In this document: positions 22,981-34,480 of the stretch, in pieces | Layout: every line of letters begins with the position of its first letter | How positions within the stretch are numbered: the stretch's first letter is position 1 | Source: Mytilisepta virgata | Taxonomy: Eukaryota > Mollusca > Bivalvia > Mytilida > Mytilidae | Direction: 5' to 3' | Length of the DNA stretch: 64,000 nucleotides | Assembly (NCBI GenBank): GCA_028015205.1 | Contig: CM051518.1 | Location: 30,470,001-30,534,000, forward strand | The notes under the pieces: model-generated | The model's input: only the letters and a program-made list of their open reading frames with translations | Databases searched by the model: none | Told to the model about the DNA's origin: nothing | Translations under genes and position numbers: made by a program

Positions 22981-25017
22981 TTTTCTGTGCTGTTTCCACT
23001 TTATTTGTCACATCTGTGTAGTGTTTGTTTTCAATGTTACTGTGTTAATAAATTCATCTTCAATGGGTGTTACCATATCAAACCACGCATTTTGGGGGGA
23101 TAAATTTGAAAATAAGTTGTTTAGATTTGGCATTGTAAAACGAGTCTGGCATATAAATGGATAAAACAGAATTGACACTGAACTAATAAACGATTTTACT
23201 ATCCCCACATTATTATAAGAAGGGGGACAAAGAAATGAGCACCCGAACGGTTACATTTTAAAAGTGTGAAATTTTTATCAAATCGGAATTCACAGAAAGG
23301 GTGTATCATTTTCCTGATGTTATCTCAAATGTCTTTTCAAACCTGTTGTTAATCTTGAGACCAGCAACTAACATCCACATCATGAAACTCTGTAAATGTA
23401 CTATTATATTTTTTTTCGTTGGGAGTTGTTTTATGAATCGTTAGGTGCGAGTTAGGAAATTTTAATATTGGAATATCAATATTATGAAATAAAATCGCTG
23501 TTAACTTCTTGGCTACGGATATTGTAAACCCATTATTGCAAAACCATTAGTTAAATCGTTTGACATAAAATAAAGAAGTTGATATTCTTGGCAAATAAGA
23601 TAAGATCACGAAGCCAGAATGAAACTATTATTTGTTAATTTTGGAAAAAATAAAATGAAGTTCAAAATAAATAAAACTTTATCCGGTATGAGAACAATCG
23701 GCAGAAAAATGATAAGAAAGTCGCCAAAGTGTCGAAGATCCGTGAAACCATCAACAAAACTCATAAAGTGATCAATAGACCAGTAAAACTTGTACATTAG
23801 TTATAGCACTGCTAAAACAGAACATTTCGGTGTTTTGATAGTTATTTCTGGTTTCCTGTTAATTTTCAAACCTTCAGACAATTTATTGGTTTTCAGCTAT
23901 TACATAACACAAAACTTGTCTGTAGAGATTGGGAGGTCCTACGTATTGTTTAATTTGGTAACCTTTGATTATATGTTCACCAATTATCACAAACGATTAA
24001 ATAATGTATTTATCTAAGTCTTCCATTTAGATGTCTTTCATATACTGGCTGACTCACAAGCTGCTAGATTCTCCCCAATATATCTATGTCTCACTCCTTT
24101 CATAATGTTATCAAAAACACACAAGTTTTCATTATCATATCTTGCTACTAATGTGTATTTAAAAGGAAAATGACAGAAAAAAGGTTATCCACCCATCACA
24201 GTTATCTCATCATCAATCCAAAAATGTTTTCTTATTGTTCAGATATAGATTCCTTTGTTAAATAAGATACATTTTCTCTTTCTGTGCCAGGTTGATCTGA
24301 CAAGAGATAGAAATCTCGTGTTTCTTATCTAATGTATATAAATTGGTCAGTCTAAATAGCCAATTAGAATTGACATAACATGTCTAGAATTTATATTAAA
24401 TTTTTGGTTGAAAAAAAATATCTTGAGGATATGTAAATTAATTTTTTTTTTTTTTTTGGTGTCTGATGTGATGCTAGAATATATTTTATTTGTAAATTTC
24501 CGGATGGATAAGATATTTTGGCTTGTTTTTTCTTCCCATCGGCTGTGATAAAGTAAAATGATTCCTGTCCCTATTTATGCGTCAGGTTGCTGTAACCTAC
24601 ATTTTATGAAATATTGCGTATGACAAATAATAAGAATCTACTATGATGAAGGATTGTATGCAACTGGTATTGGGAATAGAAGTTAAAAGAGTACAGCGTG
24701 TAAGAAAAACTGCCATCGATTTTTGGTGGGCACTTGTGTTACTGTGTATGAACTAAGGGCGAAGTTATTTGCCAACAACTTTTTTGTTTAATTCCGTAAT
24801 CATTTATTTTGCCAAACCGAGATGAAATGAATTTTTTCGAGTACAAGTTTTTTTAAAGGATTTCAAAGGCATAACATTCAACCCCGGAATGATTTAGAGT
24901 TTTGTGATTTGCAATTGTCCTACATCTAACTTCACTGGTATACAATGATAAGATCAAGATGACGCTACTTATTGGTCGGTAGAAATTCTTTACACAAGCT
25001 AAGGAACAATCCTTTTA
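22981..25017. other. Intergenic, no gene recognised
   Basis: AT-rich sequence with a poly(T) run near 24442. No exon, RNA gene or clear repeat ends were recognised on either strand. Confidence 0.5.
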
Positions 25018-25330
25018 ATAGGTGAGCTATTGCCATCATTCGTCGATACATTTTACTCTGTCATGAAACCTCTGGACCAGTTACTCGTGACTGTAATATT
25101 TGGTGGAGTGCTCCTCTTTCAAAATGACATCTGTATTATGGGAGTCAAACGTTGGACCAGTATGACCGCTGTTATTAAAAATAGATAAATCAATTAAAAT
25201 ATATTAAAAATATTCTGATACCACTGGCCCATTCAGGGCCAAAACGTTGGGGGAATGGCTCTTGGATGGTCCCCTTTCAAAGTTGTGTCCAGGTCCAGAT
25301 TTTGGACCACCGCTACTAAAAATATAAATA
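25018..25330 (+). repeat. 'AGCTCACC' family fragment
   Basis: AGGTGAGCTATTGCCATCAT at 25019 leads into two degenerate units (ATGAAACCTCTGGACCAGTT; TACCACTGGCCCATTCAGGG, AATGGCTCTTGGATGGTCCC). The 3' terminus is lost. Confidence 0.6.
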
Positions 25331-25967
25331 TAAAAAATATTTGCAGCTTCTACTTGTTCGTGTTCGGACAAAATAGAATGATTTCTTTAGAGGAAACGGT
25401 CACAATGATATTGTACATAAGACTTCTATATATTTTTTCGATATTTTACCCGATTTGTTCGAACAATTCATACGGAATACCTATATCTCGCCTTCAGGAA
25501 TAATATGTTGATTTTACACATAATCTTAGAAGATCATATATTTAGAAGGTAGAGAATTTTAAAAGATAATCTGCTTTAGAAAATATGTAAGGCAGTGATC
25601 CATCAGTCATCATTCATATTCCATATATACAAGACAGGTTAAATCTCTTGCTGTCTGATGAATGATTACCCCTGATAATTACCTCTTAGATGAATTCCTG
25701 GATAAAAATTCAAGATTGTTTTAGTTACTTTTATAAGTAATGACATGGCTCATTCCTCACGTTTGGCTGTTTTGCGATTTCGTTTTTTTAGAGAAATTTT
25801 ACAAGTTGTTTTAACTGGTCTATCAGAATAGGCAAACAAAACCATGACTAATTGACGACTATCTCTGGTGGAATCTGTGATTTTCTTGGGAAATGCTTGT
25901 CTCATTTCAAAAGACCACTCTGAACAACCTGTTTCTGCCAGTTACGCAGTGAAAGACACGAGTCTTA

Positions 25968-27480
25968 TGATACCACAAGAGTGGACACACCAAATGTCTC
26001 GCCTGAGTATGCACATGGAGACATAAAAATAATTACCTGATATCCGACATTGCAAATCAAAGGAATATGTATTAAAAGAAATAGTAATGGTCAGGCGATA
26101 ATTTATCAGACAAATCTCATACATGTCATTCAAGCCTAAAACTGTCCAAGACGAGCTGACAGGTCTTAGACTGGTATGTACCCACCACAAACTATCTTTA
26201 GACCAAAAATGGTGGGTCTATATAATACATTTATAACATTTGTTGAGAAATGGACTTATTTGTAAAAATGGGACAAGAGTCACTCAAGCCTAAAATTGGT
26301 CAATTTGGATATAAGTATTATACAGTTACAAAAAATGGACTTAATCATGAAAATGTGACTCAAGTCTGAAATTTAAGTCAAGGTCTCAGACAGCTATGTA
26401 CCCACCAAGCACTATCTATAGACCAAATATGGTTGGTCTATGTATTGCAATTGCTGAGAAATGGATATTGTCCCAAAACGTGAAAAAAGTCAGTCAAGCA
26501 TGAAATAGAGGTCAAAGGTAATGTTTCAGATGTTAATTGGTATACCTACTAAAAACTTCTATCATCCAAATTACTGTGGGTTTTGTTACAAATGTAGTAC
26601 GGTTGCTGAGAAATATACTTAATCAAGAAAATGTATATTAAGTCACCCAAGCAAGAAATTCAGGTCAAGTTCAGCTGACAGGTATTAGATTGGCATGCAT
26701 CCTCTAGGAACTATCTACAGACCAAATATGATGGGCCTAGGTAATACAGTTGCTGAGAAATGGACTTAATCTAAAAAATGTTACACAAGCCACTCCAGTA
26801 TGAAAATGAGTCAAGGTCCAGAGACAGGTGTCAGACTGGCATGTACCCACAAAGAACTATATTGACCAGATATGGTTGGCTTAGGTATTACAGTTGCTAA
26901 GAAATGGACTTAATCGCGAAAATGTGACAGGTCACTCACCCATGAAATTGAGGTCAATGTCAAAAGGCAGGTGTCATACCGACATGTACCCAGTAAGAAC
27001 TATCTTTTGACCAAATATGGTGGGTCTAGGTATTAAAGTTGTTGAGAAATGAACCTAATCTCGAAAATGTGACAAAGTCACCCAAGCATGAAACTGGGGT
27101 TAAAGTCTAGAGACAAGTGTTAGAACGGCATTTACCCACCAAGAACTATCAATAAACCAAATACGGTGGGTCTACGTATTACAGTTGCTGAAAAATAGAC
27201 TTAATCAAGATAACTTGGATGAAAGTCACTCGTCCATGAAATTGGCCTAGTTTCTGAGAAAGGGATTTAATTACGAAACTTGGATGCAGATTTAACATTT
27301 ATATTTATAAAGTCAGTGAACCATGAAAATGAGGTCAGGGTCACAAGACAAGGATATTGCGGCAAACTTTATACGATAAGCTATCTATGGACCATAAATC
27401 TTAATTGTAGGTATTATATGTGCAAAGTTATTAAAGTTTTTAAAACTCTAACTTTGGGCTTTTGTGCTATAAAAAGAAAT
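25968..27480 (-). mobile_element. 'TCTCGCC' family element, inverted and truncated copy
   Basis: Read on the minus strand, this is the same family as 4994-7704. AGAGTGGACACACCAAATGT near 25978 is the complement of that element's 3' hairpin. About nine units follow (ATGGGTCTAGGTATTACAGT, TGCTGAGAAATGGACTTAAT, CATGAAATTGAGGTCAAGGT, CAGACTGGCATGTACCCACC, AAGAACTATC). The 5' hairpin end expected near 27480 is absent, so the copy is truncated there. The last unit (27280-27480) is more diverged. Confidence 0.75.
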
Positions 27481-29003
27481 AAAATCTAATGGAAAGTAAG
27501 TTTTATTGTTTTTCACAGGTATTTAGTGTACTTTTCTATCGTTTTCGATTTCATTATTGCAAAAAAGCTTTATATGATCGCTTCGTTTACATAATTCTCA
27601 TTTGTGGCCATATTAGAATGTGTATAATTCATGGCAGCCATACGTTTGTATAAGATTTTAAACATGGGTAACGTTATTTGCTTAAATTTTACCCCTCGCT
27701 TCCGCTCGGGATATAATTTTGCCAAACAATTTTACCTATATTAAAACCAAAAAAATCGAATCACTGCAATACTGACAGAAAATGTAAAAGGATGCATGGA
27801 TGTAAATTACTAACTCACCTTTATCGCTAATTAATATGGAGATTATTACAAACAAGTTAACGTTCACTTGATAGTCTTTTCGTCTCGGTTTTCGTTCAAG
27901 TAAAATAAAAATGCCTCTCTAAAAGTAAATAATACATTAAACCGTTGAGTTCTTGCATTTTAGTGCATCAATTACTTTAAACCTACAGAGATGATACTTG
28001 CAGAAATGAGACCGATTATACGAGGCGTTGATATATCTAACAATTACATACCTTGTTTATTATACAAATTCTGCTTATGTCATTACCAAAATGTTTTCTT
28101 TGGCTTATGCGTGGTTCATGGTATCTTTTTCTTTAAAAAAAGATTTCGTTCGTTCCATGTCTGATCCCCTTTAAAATTTCATCCATTGATTTAGTCAGTT
28201 ATATTGTTCAGGGGGGAGTAACTGACCTTGGTGAGTCTTTGACAATTCTTACCCCAGTTTCAGGATTAGTGAGCAAATTTCGATAATTCGTTCAAGTGAC
28301 AATTTAAAAGTTAACAGTAAACTATTTTTCAATTGTGGATTTAAATGAAAAGGATAACGAAAACTTTTCTGGAAAATAGGGGCCTTTGGGGGAAGCATGT
28401 CAGAATTTAGTCCGAGATCCCTCTGACGTATTTTAGAAGAGCTAAAATGCTAAATAAGAGAAGTACATGTTGTTTTCTTGGTAGAAAATATACCTTTTAG
28501 TCGAAAACCACTGACATGTACCGGTAAAATTTACAGTTTTATACAGGGGGTGCGCTCTGACGATTGACATTCCATGGCCCCAGCAAATTCTAAAAAAAGT
28601 CCTTTGATGTCAGAGGAGCCTCAGCCTAGTCAAATTTGTATACAACATGGTTGAGTCCCTGTCCTTAATTGTAACAACTCGCGTTTAAAACTATCCGATT
28701 CTAGGCAACTACTTTGTTTAAGGGGCACGAAGAACTTGGCCAAATTCTATTTTATTACTATTATTATTATTATTACTAAAGGTGTGTTTCTCACTAAATG
28801 TCGGCTACAGATATTACCAGTAAGGCTGTTAAACTGTAGGTGAACAGTTTTCAGCTACTATTCAATGTCAGTATGCTTATCAGATGTTTAGGGATCGTAA
28901 CTTCATATACACAGTTCTATATAAACAGGTTCTGTTTCTTTTTTTTATCCTTTTCGGCTTAACTATTTGGACAATTTGGAATTTTGAAAATCTTAGCATT
29001 TTT
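27481..29003. other. Intergenic with small palindrome and ATT microsatellite
   Basis: Mostly unassigned AT-rich sequence. CCCCTCGCTTCCGCTCGGGA near 27692 resembles the GC-rich hinge of the foldback elements in this window. (TTA)n lies at about 28745-28778. No coding exon was recognised. Confidence 0.45.
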
Positions 29004-29897
29004 AGCTCACCTGACCTGCAAGGCCATGCGAGCTCTTGCCATGGCTTTGCGTCCGTCGTCCGTCGTAAACTTTCCTGTAAAGATTTTCTCCTCTTAAACC
29101 ACTGGGTCCATTGGGACAAAAGTTTGGTGGAATGGTCCCCTTCCAACATTGTGTATATCCGAATTCGGCCTACCGACATGGCTGCTGTTACTAATTAGAA
29201 AAAAGGTGGGATGAATTTCAAGAATCTTCCATGAAACTGCATGGCCACTTGAAACCACACTTGGCAGCAATGGTCCTTAGGAGGTCCTTTTTCAGAATCA
29301 TGTATGATGACCCGGATTGTTAACCAAGATGGCCACCACAGCCGACCTGAGTTTAACATAGGACCTTTGGGAAAATTCATTTACACATTTTCACTGAGCC
29401 AATTGGAACTAGACTTGGCAGCAGTGGACCCTAGATGGTCTTTCAGAGTTGTGTCCAATGACCAGGACTGTGAACCAAGATGGCTGCCACAGCCTACCTT
29501 AGTTTAACATAGGACCCTATTTGCAAATTCATTTAAAAACATCCTCTTGTCGGAAACCACTGAGCCAATTGCAATTGGACTGTTGGCAGCAATAGTCCTT
29601 AGATGGTCCTTTTTCAAAATTGTGTCCGATGACCCAGACTATCAGCCACGATGGCCGCCACAGCCGAACTTGGTTTAACATAGGACCCTATGGGAGAATT
29701 CATTTAAAAATCTTGTCTTACCCACTTGAACAATTGGAACCAGACTGCGCAGCAATGGTCCTTAGATGGCCCTCTTTCGGAATTGTGTCCGATGATCCGG
29801 ACAGGGAACCAAGATGGCTGTCACACCCCAACTTAGTTTAACATAGGACCCTATGTCAAAATTCATTTACAATTCTTCTTTTCTGAAACCACTTGAC

Positions 29898-31038
29898 CCG
29901 GCGTTTTGCATTTGCGCCAATTTTGTTTTTTTTTTCATTTGGGCTAATTTACGGGTAAACGCAAGAAACATAATTTATTTATATGCTAACAAAAAATACC
30001 ACTTCCGTCTGCAGTCTGCCCCCTGCTCACCACGGGGAGGTGGATGTTGGATTTCGAGCAGGATAAGTTTATTGTTTGTTTGTTTGTTTAGTTGGGGTTT
30101 AACGCCGTTTTCAGCACATTTTGGCCATTTCGCGGCGGCCAGTTTTTAAAGGTGGAGGAAGCCGGAGTACCCGGAGAGAACCACCGACCTTCGGTAGGAA
30201 AATTGGCAATCCTTGTCAATTAAGATCGGAGTCGAACACACCCCGCCACAGGTGAGATTCGAACTCACAACCCCAGCGTTGACAGGCTAGTGATCAGTAA
30301 TAGTCATGACGAACTACCTAGACCACTCGGCCACCGAGGCCCCTAAGTTTATTGTAAAAGTTTGTAAAACTATATACATCACAAGTAAAATAGCACTTTT
30401 TAAATAAAATAATAAGGGTTTGACGTCAAAAGCACATTTAAATTAACAAGTTGAGTATTTGTATGCAACAATTCTGATGAACTGCGACCTTCTGATTTCT
30501 TCTCTACAATACATCCGATAGTTTTCAGTAACAAAGTCATTTTTTTCCATTTCATAGTTTCTTACGACTGCTGGCATATCGAGCATTCTTTAAATCACTT
30601 GGTTGAACGTGATTTTTTTGCATTCCCTGTAACTCGGTTCTTACAATTTTGGATGGTCTACTTGAGGTATCACCAGAGTGCTTCCTGCATCTGACACGGA
30701 GCTGTTTTACCTCAGTCTTGTGGTCATCCGTAATGTGGTTATGTTCATGTTAAGTTTTCACAATTGTCATTCCTTCACTGTCAGTTGTATTCCTAGCTTT
30801 ACATAACTTACTTGTACATCTATAGCCATTCCTTCACTGTCAGTTGTAATTCTAGCTTTACATAATATCTAATATGTTGGCGCAATTGATATACTGGCGT
30901 AATTAAGTTGTGGCGCAAAAGGACGTCAAACTGGCGCAAACTGATATTTCCCTGCTGCTTTGTATCAGATCTTACCTGTTAAAATTTAATTGGCACAAAT
31001 TAAAACTTTGTTTTGGCGCAAATGTCATACTTCTCACG
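29898..31038. mobile_element. ~1.1-kb insertion with GCATTTGCGCC ends
   Basis: This segment splits a repeat unit exactly. GCATTTGCGCCAA-TTTTGTTTT near the left end is mirrored by AAAACTTTGTTTTGGCGCAA near the right end. TGAC at 29894-29897 and 31039-31042 may be a 4-bp target duplication. The interior holds several TGGCGCAAA-type motifs (30880-31025), a ~70-bp direct repeat (CATTCCTTCACTGTCAGTTG at ~30768 and ~30828) and the SINE at 30076-30343. The transposon class is not clear. Confidence 0.55.
30076..30343 (-). mobile_element. tRNA-derived SINE, full length, 12-bp target duplication
   Basis: TAAGTTTATTGT at 30064-30075 is repeated exactly at 30344-30355. On the minus strand the 268-bp insert begins with a tRNA-like head. 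Its box A is TGGCCGAGTGG (30323-30333) and its box B is GAGTTCGAATC (30256-30266), so it would be transcribed by RNA polymerase III. A conserved-looking middle (GGTTCTCTCCGGGTACTCCG near 30165) and a (CAAA)n tail follow. The head resembles a long-variable-arm (Leu/Ser-type) tRNA. It is not a functional tRNA gene. A bivalve SINE superfamily with a conserved central domain is likely, but the family was not checked. Confidence 0.92.
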
Positions 31039-31117
31039 TGACTAATTCGAACATGACTTGGCAGCAGTAGTCCTTATATGGTTTTCTTGTCCGATGACCC
31101 CGACTGTCAGTAATAGT

Positions 31118-31172
31118 TATCCCACGAGGACGCGGTATGTTATACAGACACACCAAGTCCGAGTGGGGTAAC
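31118..31172. repeat. Short foldback with GC-rich arms
   Basis: TTATCCCACGAGGAC is mirrored by GTCCGAGTGGGGTAA with a 25-base loop (one or two mismatches). It lies directly after the resumed repeat unit, so it may mark the end of a second insertion (31111-31957) in that copy. The rest of that span is AT-rich and unassigned. Confidence 0.6.
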
Positions 31173-32170
31173 ATTCAAAAATGTTAATGTTAATTTTTAA
31201 ATGTAGTTTATGTTTAAAATTTAAAATTACAATTAATTTACAATTTAAAAGAGTCAATTAACACCTTTAAAAATCTCTAAGGGCATAGCCTGGTATGTGT
31301 TCTCTTAAAATTTACTAATAATAACCACACACCTGAATATCGCTTTTGGAGACCGTTTTAACACAAATTTACCAAATTGAAATCCTAAAGACATTTTTCA
31401 ATATGAAGGACACACAGAATTAAAATTAATATTTTGCTGTGAGTTTATATATCTCCTTTCAGTAGAATGGTTTTGGTTCTGAGTGTCCTTCTTGGCAACA
31501 TTCCAAAAAGACAATCAACCCTATATAGACCTTTGCGGGTAGAAAACTTGGAACTTATTAATAATTCAGCATAAATTTGTGTTTTGTTAACATTAACATG
31601 CATTGCATACAATCGGTTATGGTAAATAGTAGATAAATATTTAAGATTTAAATACAGGGACAAATGGTCCTACACCTTTGAAATAGACTCACATTTAATT
31701 CCACAATTGCTCCTCTTAGTAGTGCAAAAAAATAGTCGAATTAGAAACCTTTAAATATTTCGGTTTAAATTGCTATTTTGAGTTTATTGTTGCATCTTTT
31801 ACTTACTTTAAAAGAATTAATATCTGAAATATATCCGTAAAGCAAGGGTAATCCTGTCATATGTTCAATGTGCCTGGGTTAAGCAGAAAAAAAACTTCAC
31901 GAGGAGTATAAACCCATGATTGTGCCAAATTGCATAATATACTATGACCAACATCACCAACAAAATGGCAGACTTAGCCGAACCTACTTATAAAATTATT
32001 CATTTTAATAACTTGTTTTAATAACTTGTTGTCTGAAGCCATTCATTTTGAAACTTGATAGAAAATGTCCTTATGTGGCCCCTCGACAACCAAGATGGCA
32101 AAACTTTAAATTCTTGTTTCATGGTCTTAATGATCCGCAAAATAGATAAGCGATACAGGCTATCCAGCTT

Positions 32171-33484
32171 ACTCGTTTATTTTGCAAGTTATGCACACTT
32201 GGATGAGAGCTCTGAGAAAGAGAATCGATCGTAACCCTGCTTTGGTGATATTAAAAGAAACGAGCCTACGAAAATACAAACTTTTTAAACACCTCTTCGT
32301 GTTTTCGTGGCAGGCCGTTAGATATTTACACCATTATAATCATTACTGTTTTGGTATCCATAACATAATCATTTCAGGTAAACGATTTACAGGTAATGTG
32401 ATATTTTAATCCGTTATTTCTTAATTTTTCTACCTCTCAAATTAATTTACTGAATTTGGGGATCGTGTTCAATTCATTTTATTAAGAGATAAATATCCAG
32501 TTTCCAGTGGAGACCTATAGTTACCCGGTGTCAATGATGTTTACTTTGTAAATGAGTTTGGTTTGCTGTATTGTCAACTGCACGAAATTGCAATAACAAA
32601 GACAATCTATCGGTAACATTAGTTTTCGTGTTCTAGTAGTCAAATCTCACATTACAGTAGACAAACTAAAGTGGATATATAGATCAGGACAACCATAGCC
32701 AATATATTTTTTTTATTTTCGGAAGTCATCATCAAACAAACAATCCAGTCAAGTCGATTAATGAGAATGTAAAATACATTTATTTCAACGGAAAATATAC
32801 TCAAGAGTTCTTTTCCTGGTCTTTAAGGGGAAGGGGGGGGGCAGATGACAGCTGATAGTGAGGAGGAGCAGTCGAGTCTCTTATTGCCTGGGTTCTGGTA
32901 TACTTTCTTTTGGTTCTGTCGATCCCTCTCCCTATAGTCACCATGCAGAGGTTGATACTATCGTCAGAATGTCAGAAGTCTGTGCTCTATGGTTTGTCTG
33001 TCCTTGCCTTCCGTGTTTGGGGATTTATTGGGGGAGGGGGATGTTTACCTTGGATGCATCCTTAGCAACAAATGTTTAAGCTATTCTTTTACTCTTCTTG
33101 TCCTTGTTTTGGGTTCTCCATATCGATGGTCATTGTTATGGTTGCCATTGTTATGCATGCTACTGAAGAAGTCATTTCTGTTAATGAAGATTAGACTAAA
33201 GGGAAAAGGATTCGTCTCAGTCTTGGACGAAGGAGAGTTAACCGGGTACTGCTGCTGAGGAGGAGAAGGTCCTTTCTCATTACAGCTCAGAACTACGCTC
33301 GTCGCTCGTTCTGCACGAGGACTACCTTAGTCATTCTGTTTTTGCTGTGGAGAAGAAAACGTTTCTTGCTCTCTTTTCCAAACGTCTGACTGGTTATAAA
33401 CAACATATATAGGCTACATTTACTTTCTGGTACAGAAGGCCACTCTGCATTTTTCCGGACTTTTGACTTGCAATTGTAAAAGTA
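32171..33484. other. Intergenic, with an unusually GC-rich 32.8-33.4 kb stretch
   Basis: 32171-32830 is AT-rich without recognisable content. From ~32830 to 33420 base composition rises, with a G-run at 32835-32841. Overlapping open frames of 73-89 codons exist, but none resembles a known family. CAGAAC/GTTCTG form a small hairpin near 33290. It may be a decayed mobile element or retrocopy. No splice-consistent gene was found. Confidence 0.4.
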
Positions 33485-33845
33485 GACTACGTTAACCTTT
33501 TTCTAATAGACCGCTAGTATATCTATCTGCATATCAGGACGAGAACATGTTGATATGATATGAATATTGTTCCTGCTTTGTACTAGACCGATATGCTGAG
33601 CCGGATTTTTAACGTGCTAGCTCAAGGGGTAACTGTCCGCAGGATGACGTAACACCCCACTCGGACACATTATACTGACTCGGAGCCGACCAGTCCTTTG
33701 CTCTTACTCCTAGATGCCGCGTGCTTGGCGGAGAAGCAGCAACCAATTTTAATGTCTTTGGTGTGACCCGGTCGGGGATCGAACTTGTCCACGACCTTCC
33801 GCACTCGAGCCCAGCATGCTACCACGAGCCCACCGATGCAGTTTA
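33485..33845 (-). mobile_element. tRNA-headed SINE, second family
   Basis: On the minus strand a tRNA-like head starts near 33845. Its box A-like sequence is TGGGCTCGTGG (33822-33832) and its box B-like sequence is AAGTTCGATCC (33776-33786). The body (GCTTCTCCGCCAAGCACGCG, CATCTAGGAGTAAGAGCAAA, GGACTGGTCGGCTCCGAGTC) matches the truncated copy at 20377-20667. The 3' end is decayed and no target duplication was found. It is unrelated in body sequence to the SINE at 30076. Confidence 0.82.
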
Positions 33846-33859
33846 TTTCTACACTGAAG

Positions 33860-34480
33860 CATATACAAAACCCCATTCAGTTTTATCCGTGTCCATCCGT
33901 CCGTCTGTCACTCTTTAGTTTTCGCACCCTAACGTACATTAGCCTTGGCAAAATGCTTCGAAATTATATACTATGCTTATTTCCACAATGTTCAGATCAA
34001 GTTCGAATTTGAGTATTGTATATTTTACCGTTCCATAGTTAAGCATTTTAAAAGAGGGAAATTGCAAATATTTTACTTTCCACAGCCAAATATTTTGAAA
34101 CCTGTATTTTACCTTTTGTCGTTCCCGAGTTATGACCCCTTATAAATAGTAAAAAATGTGAGTGTTGTACTTTAGGCACTGATACCTGGTCAGATGTTAA
34201 ACAAATTAAACACAATACTTATTACAATATGGCACCTTTTACGATTCCAGAATTATACCCCTTTATGAATGGAAAAATAGCAAACTTTGTCGTTTCCGAA
34301 TTTGGCTGTTGATATGGGAATTAGCCATGAAAAATAGAGTATTATTACACCATATCATTTAAAATTCGGAATTATAGAGATCACTCATACAGATAGAGTT
34401 CGAATTTGACATTTTTCCTTTTTGTCGTTTCTGAGTTATGTCCCTTTGAATATGGTATCTGTTAATAGCAAAAATGTAGG
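33860..34480 (+). repeat. Minisatellite-type repeat with 'GTCGTTCCCGAGTTATG' units
   Basis: After CCATCCGTCCGTCTGTCACT, three or four diverged ~150-bp units recur, each with ACCTTTTGTCGTTCCCGAGTT-like, ATG(A/T)CCCCTTTAT-like and AATAGCAAAAA motifs (near 34110, 34230-34290, 34425). This is a fourth family of the head-plus-tandem-unit type. No gene is present. Confidence 0.6.

Larger units (their letters stand above)
29004..32170 (+). mobile_element. 'AGCTCACC' family element interrupted by later insertions
   Basis: It starts AGCTCACCTGACCTGCAAGG at 29004 after a T-run. Six units (CCACTGAGCCAATTGGAACC, GGCAGCAATGGTCCTTAGAT, CAAGATGGCTGCCACAGCC, AACATAGGACCCTATGGGA) run to 29897. The unit broken there (ACCACTTGACC) resumes at 31044 (AATTCGAACATGACTTGGCA). 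The array breaks again at ~31110 and resumes near 31958 with CAAAATGGCAGACTTAGCCG. It ends with a decayed tail, GATAAGCGATACAGGCTATC, near 32170. Confidence 0.72.

Noticed and set aside
30250..30343. Candidate tRNA gene on the minus strand
   Set aside because: Box A and box B are present, but the sequence continues into a SINE body with a tail and target duplication, and no clean acceptor stem closes. It is the head of a SINE.
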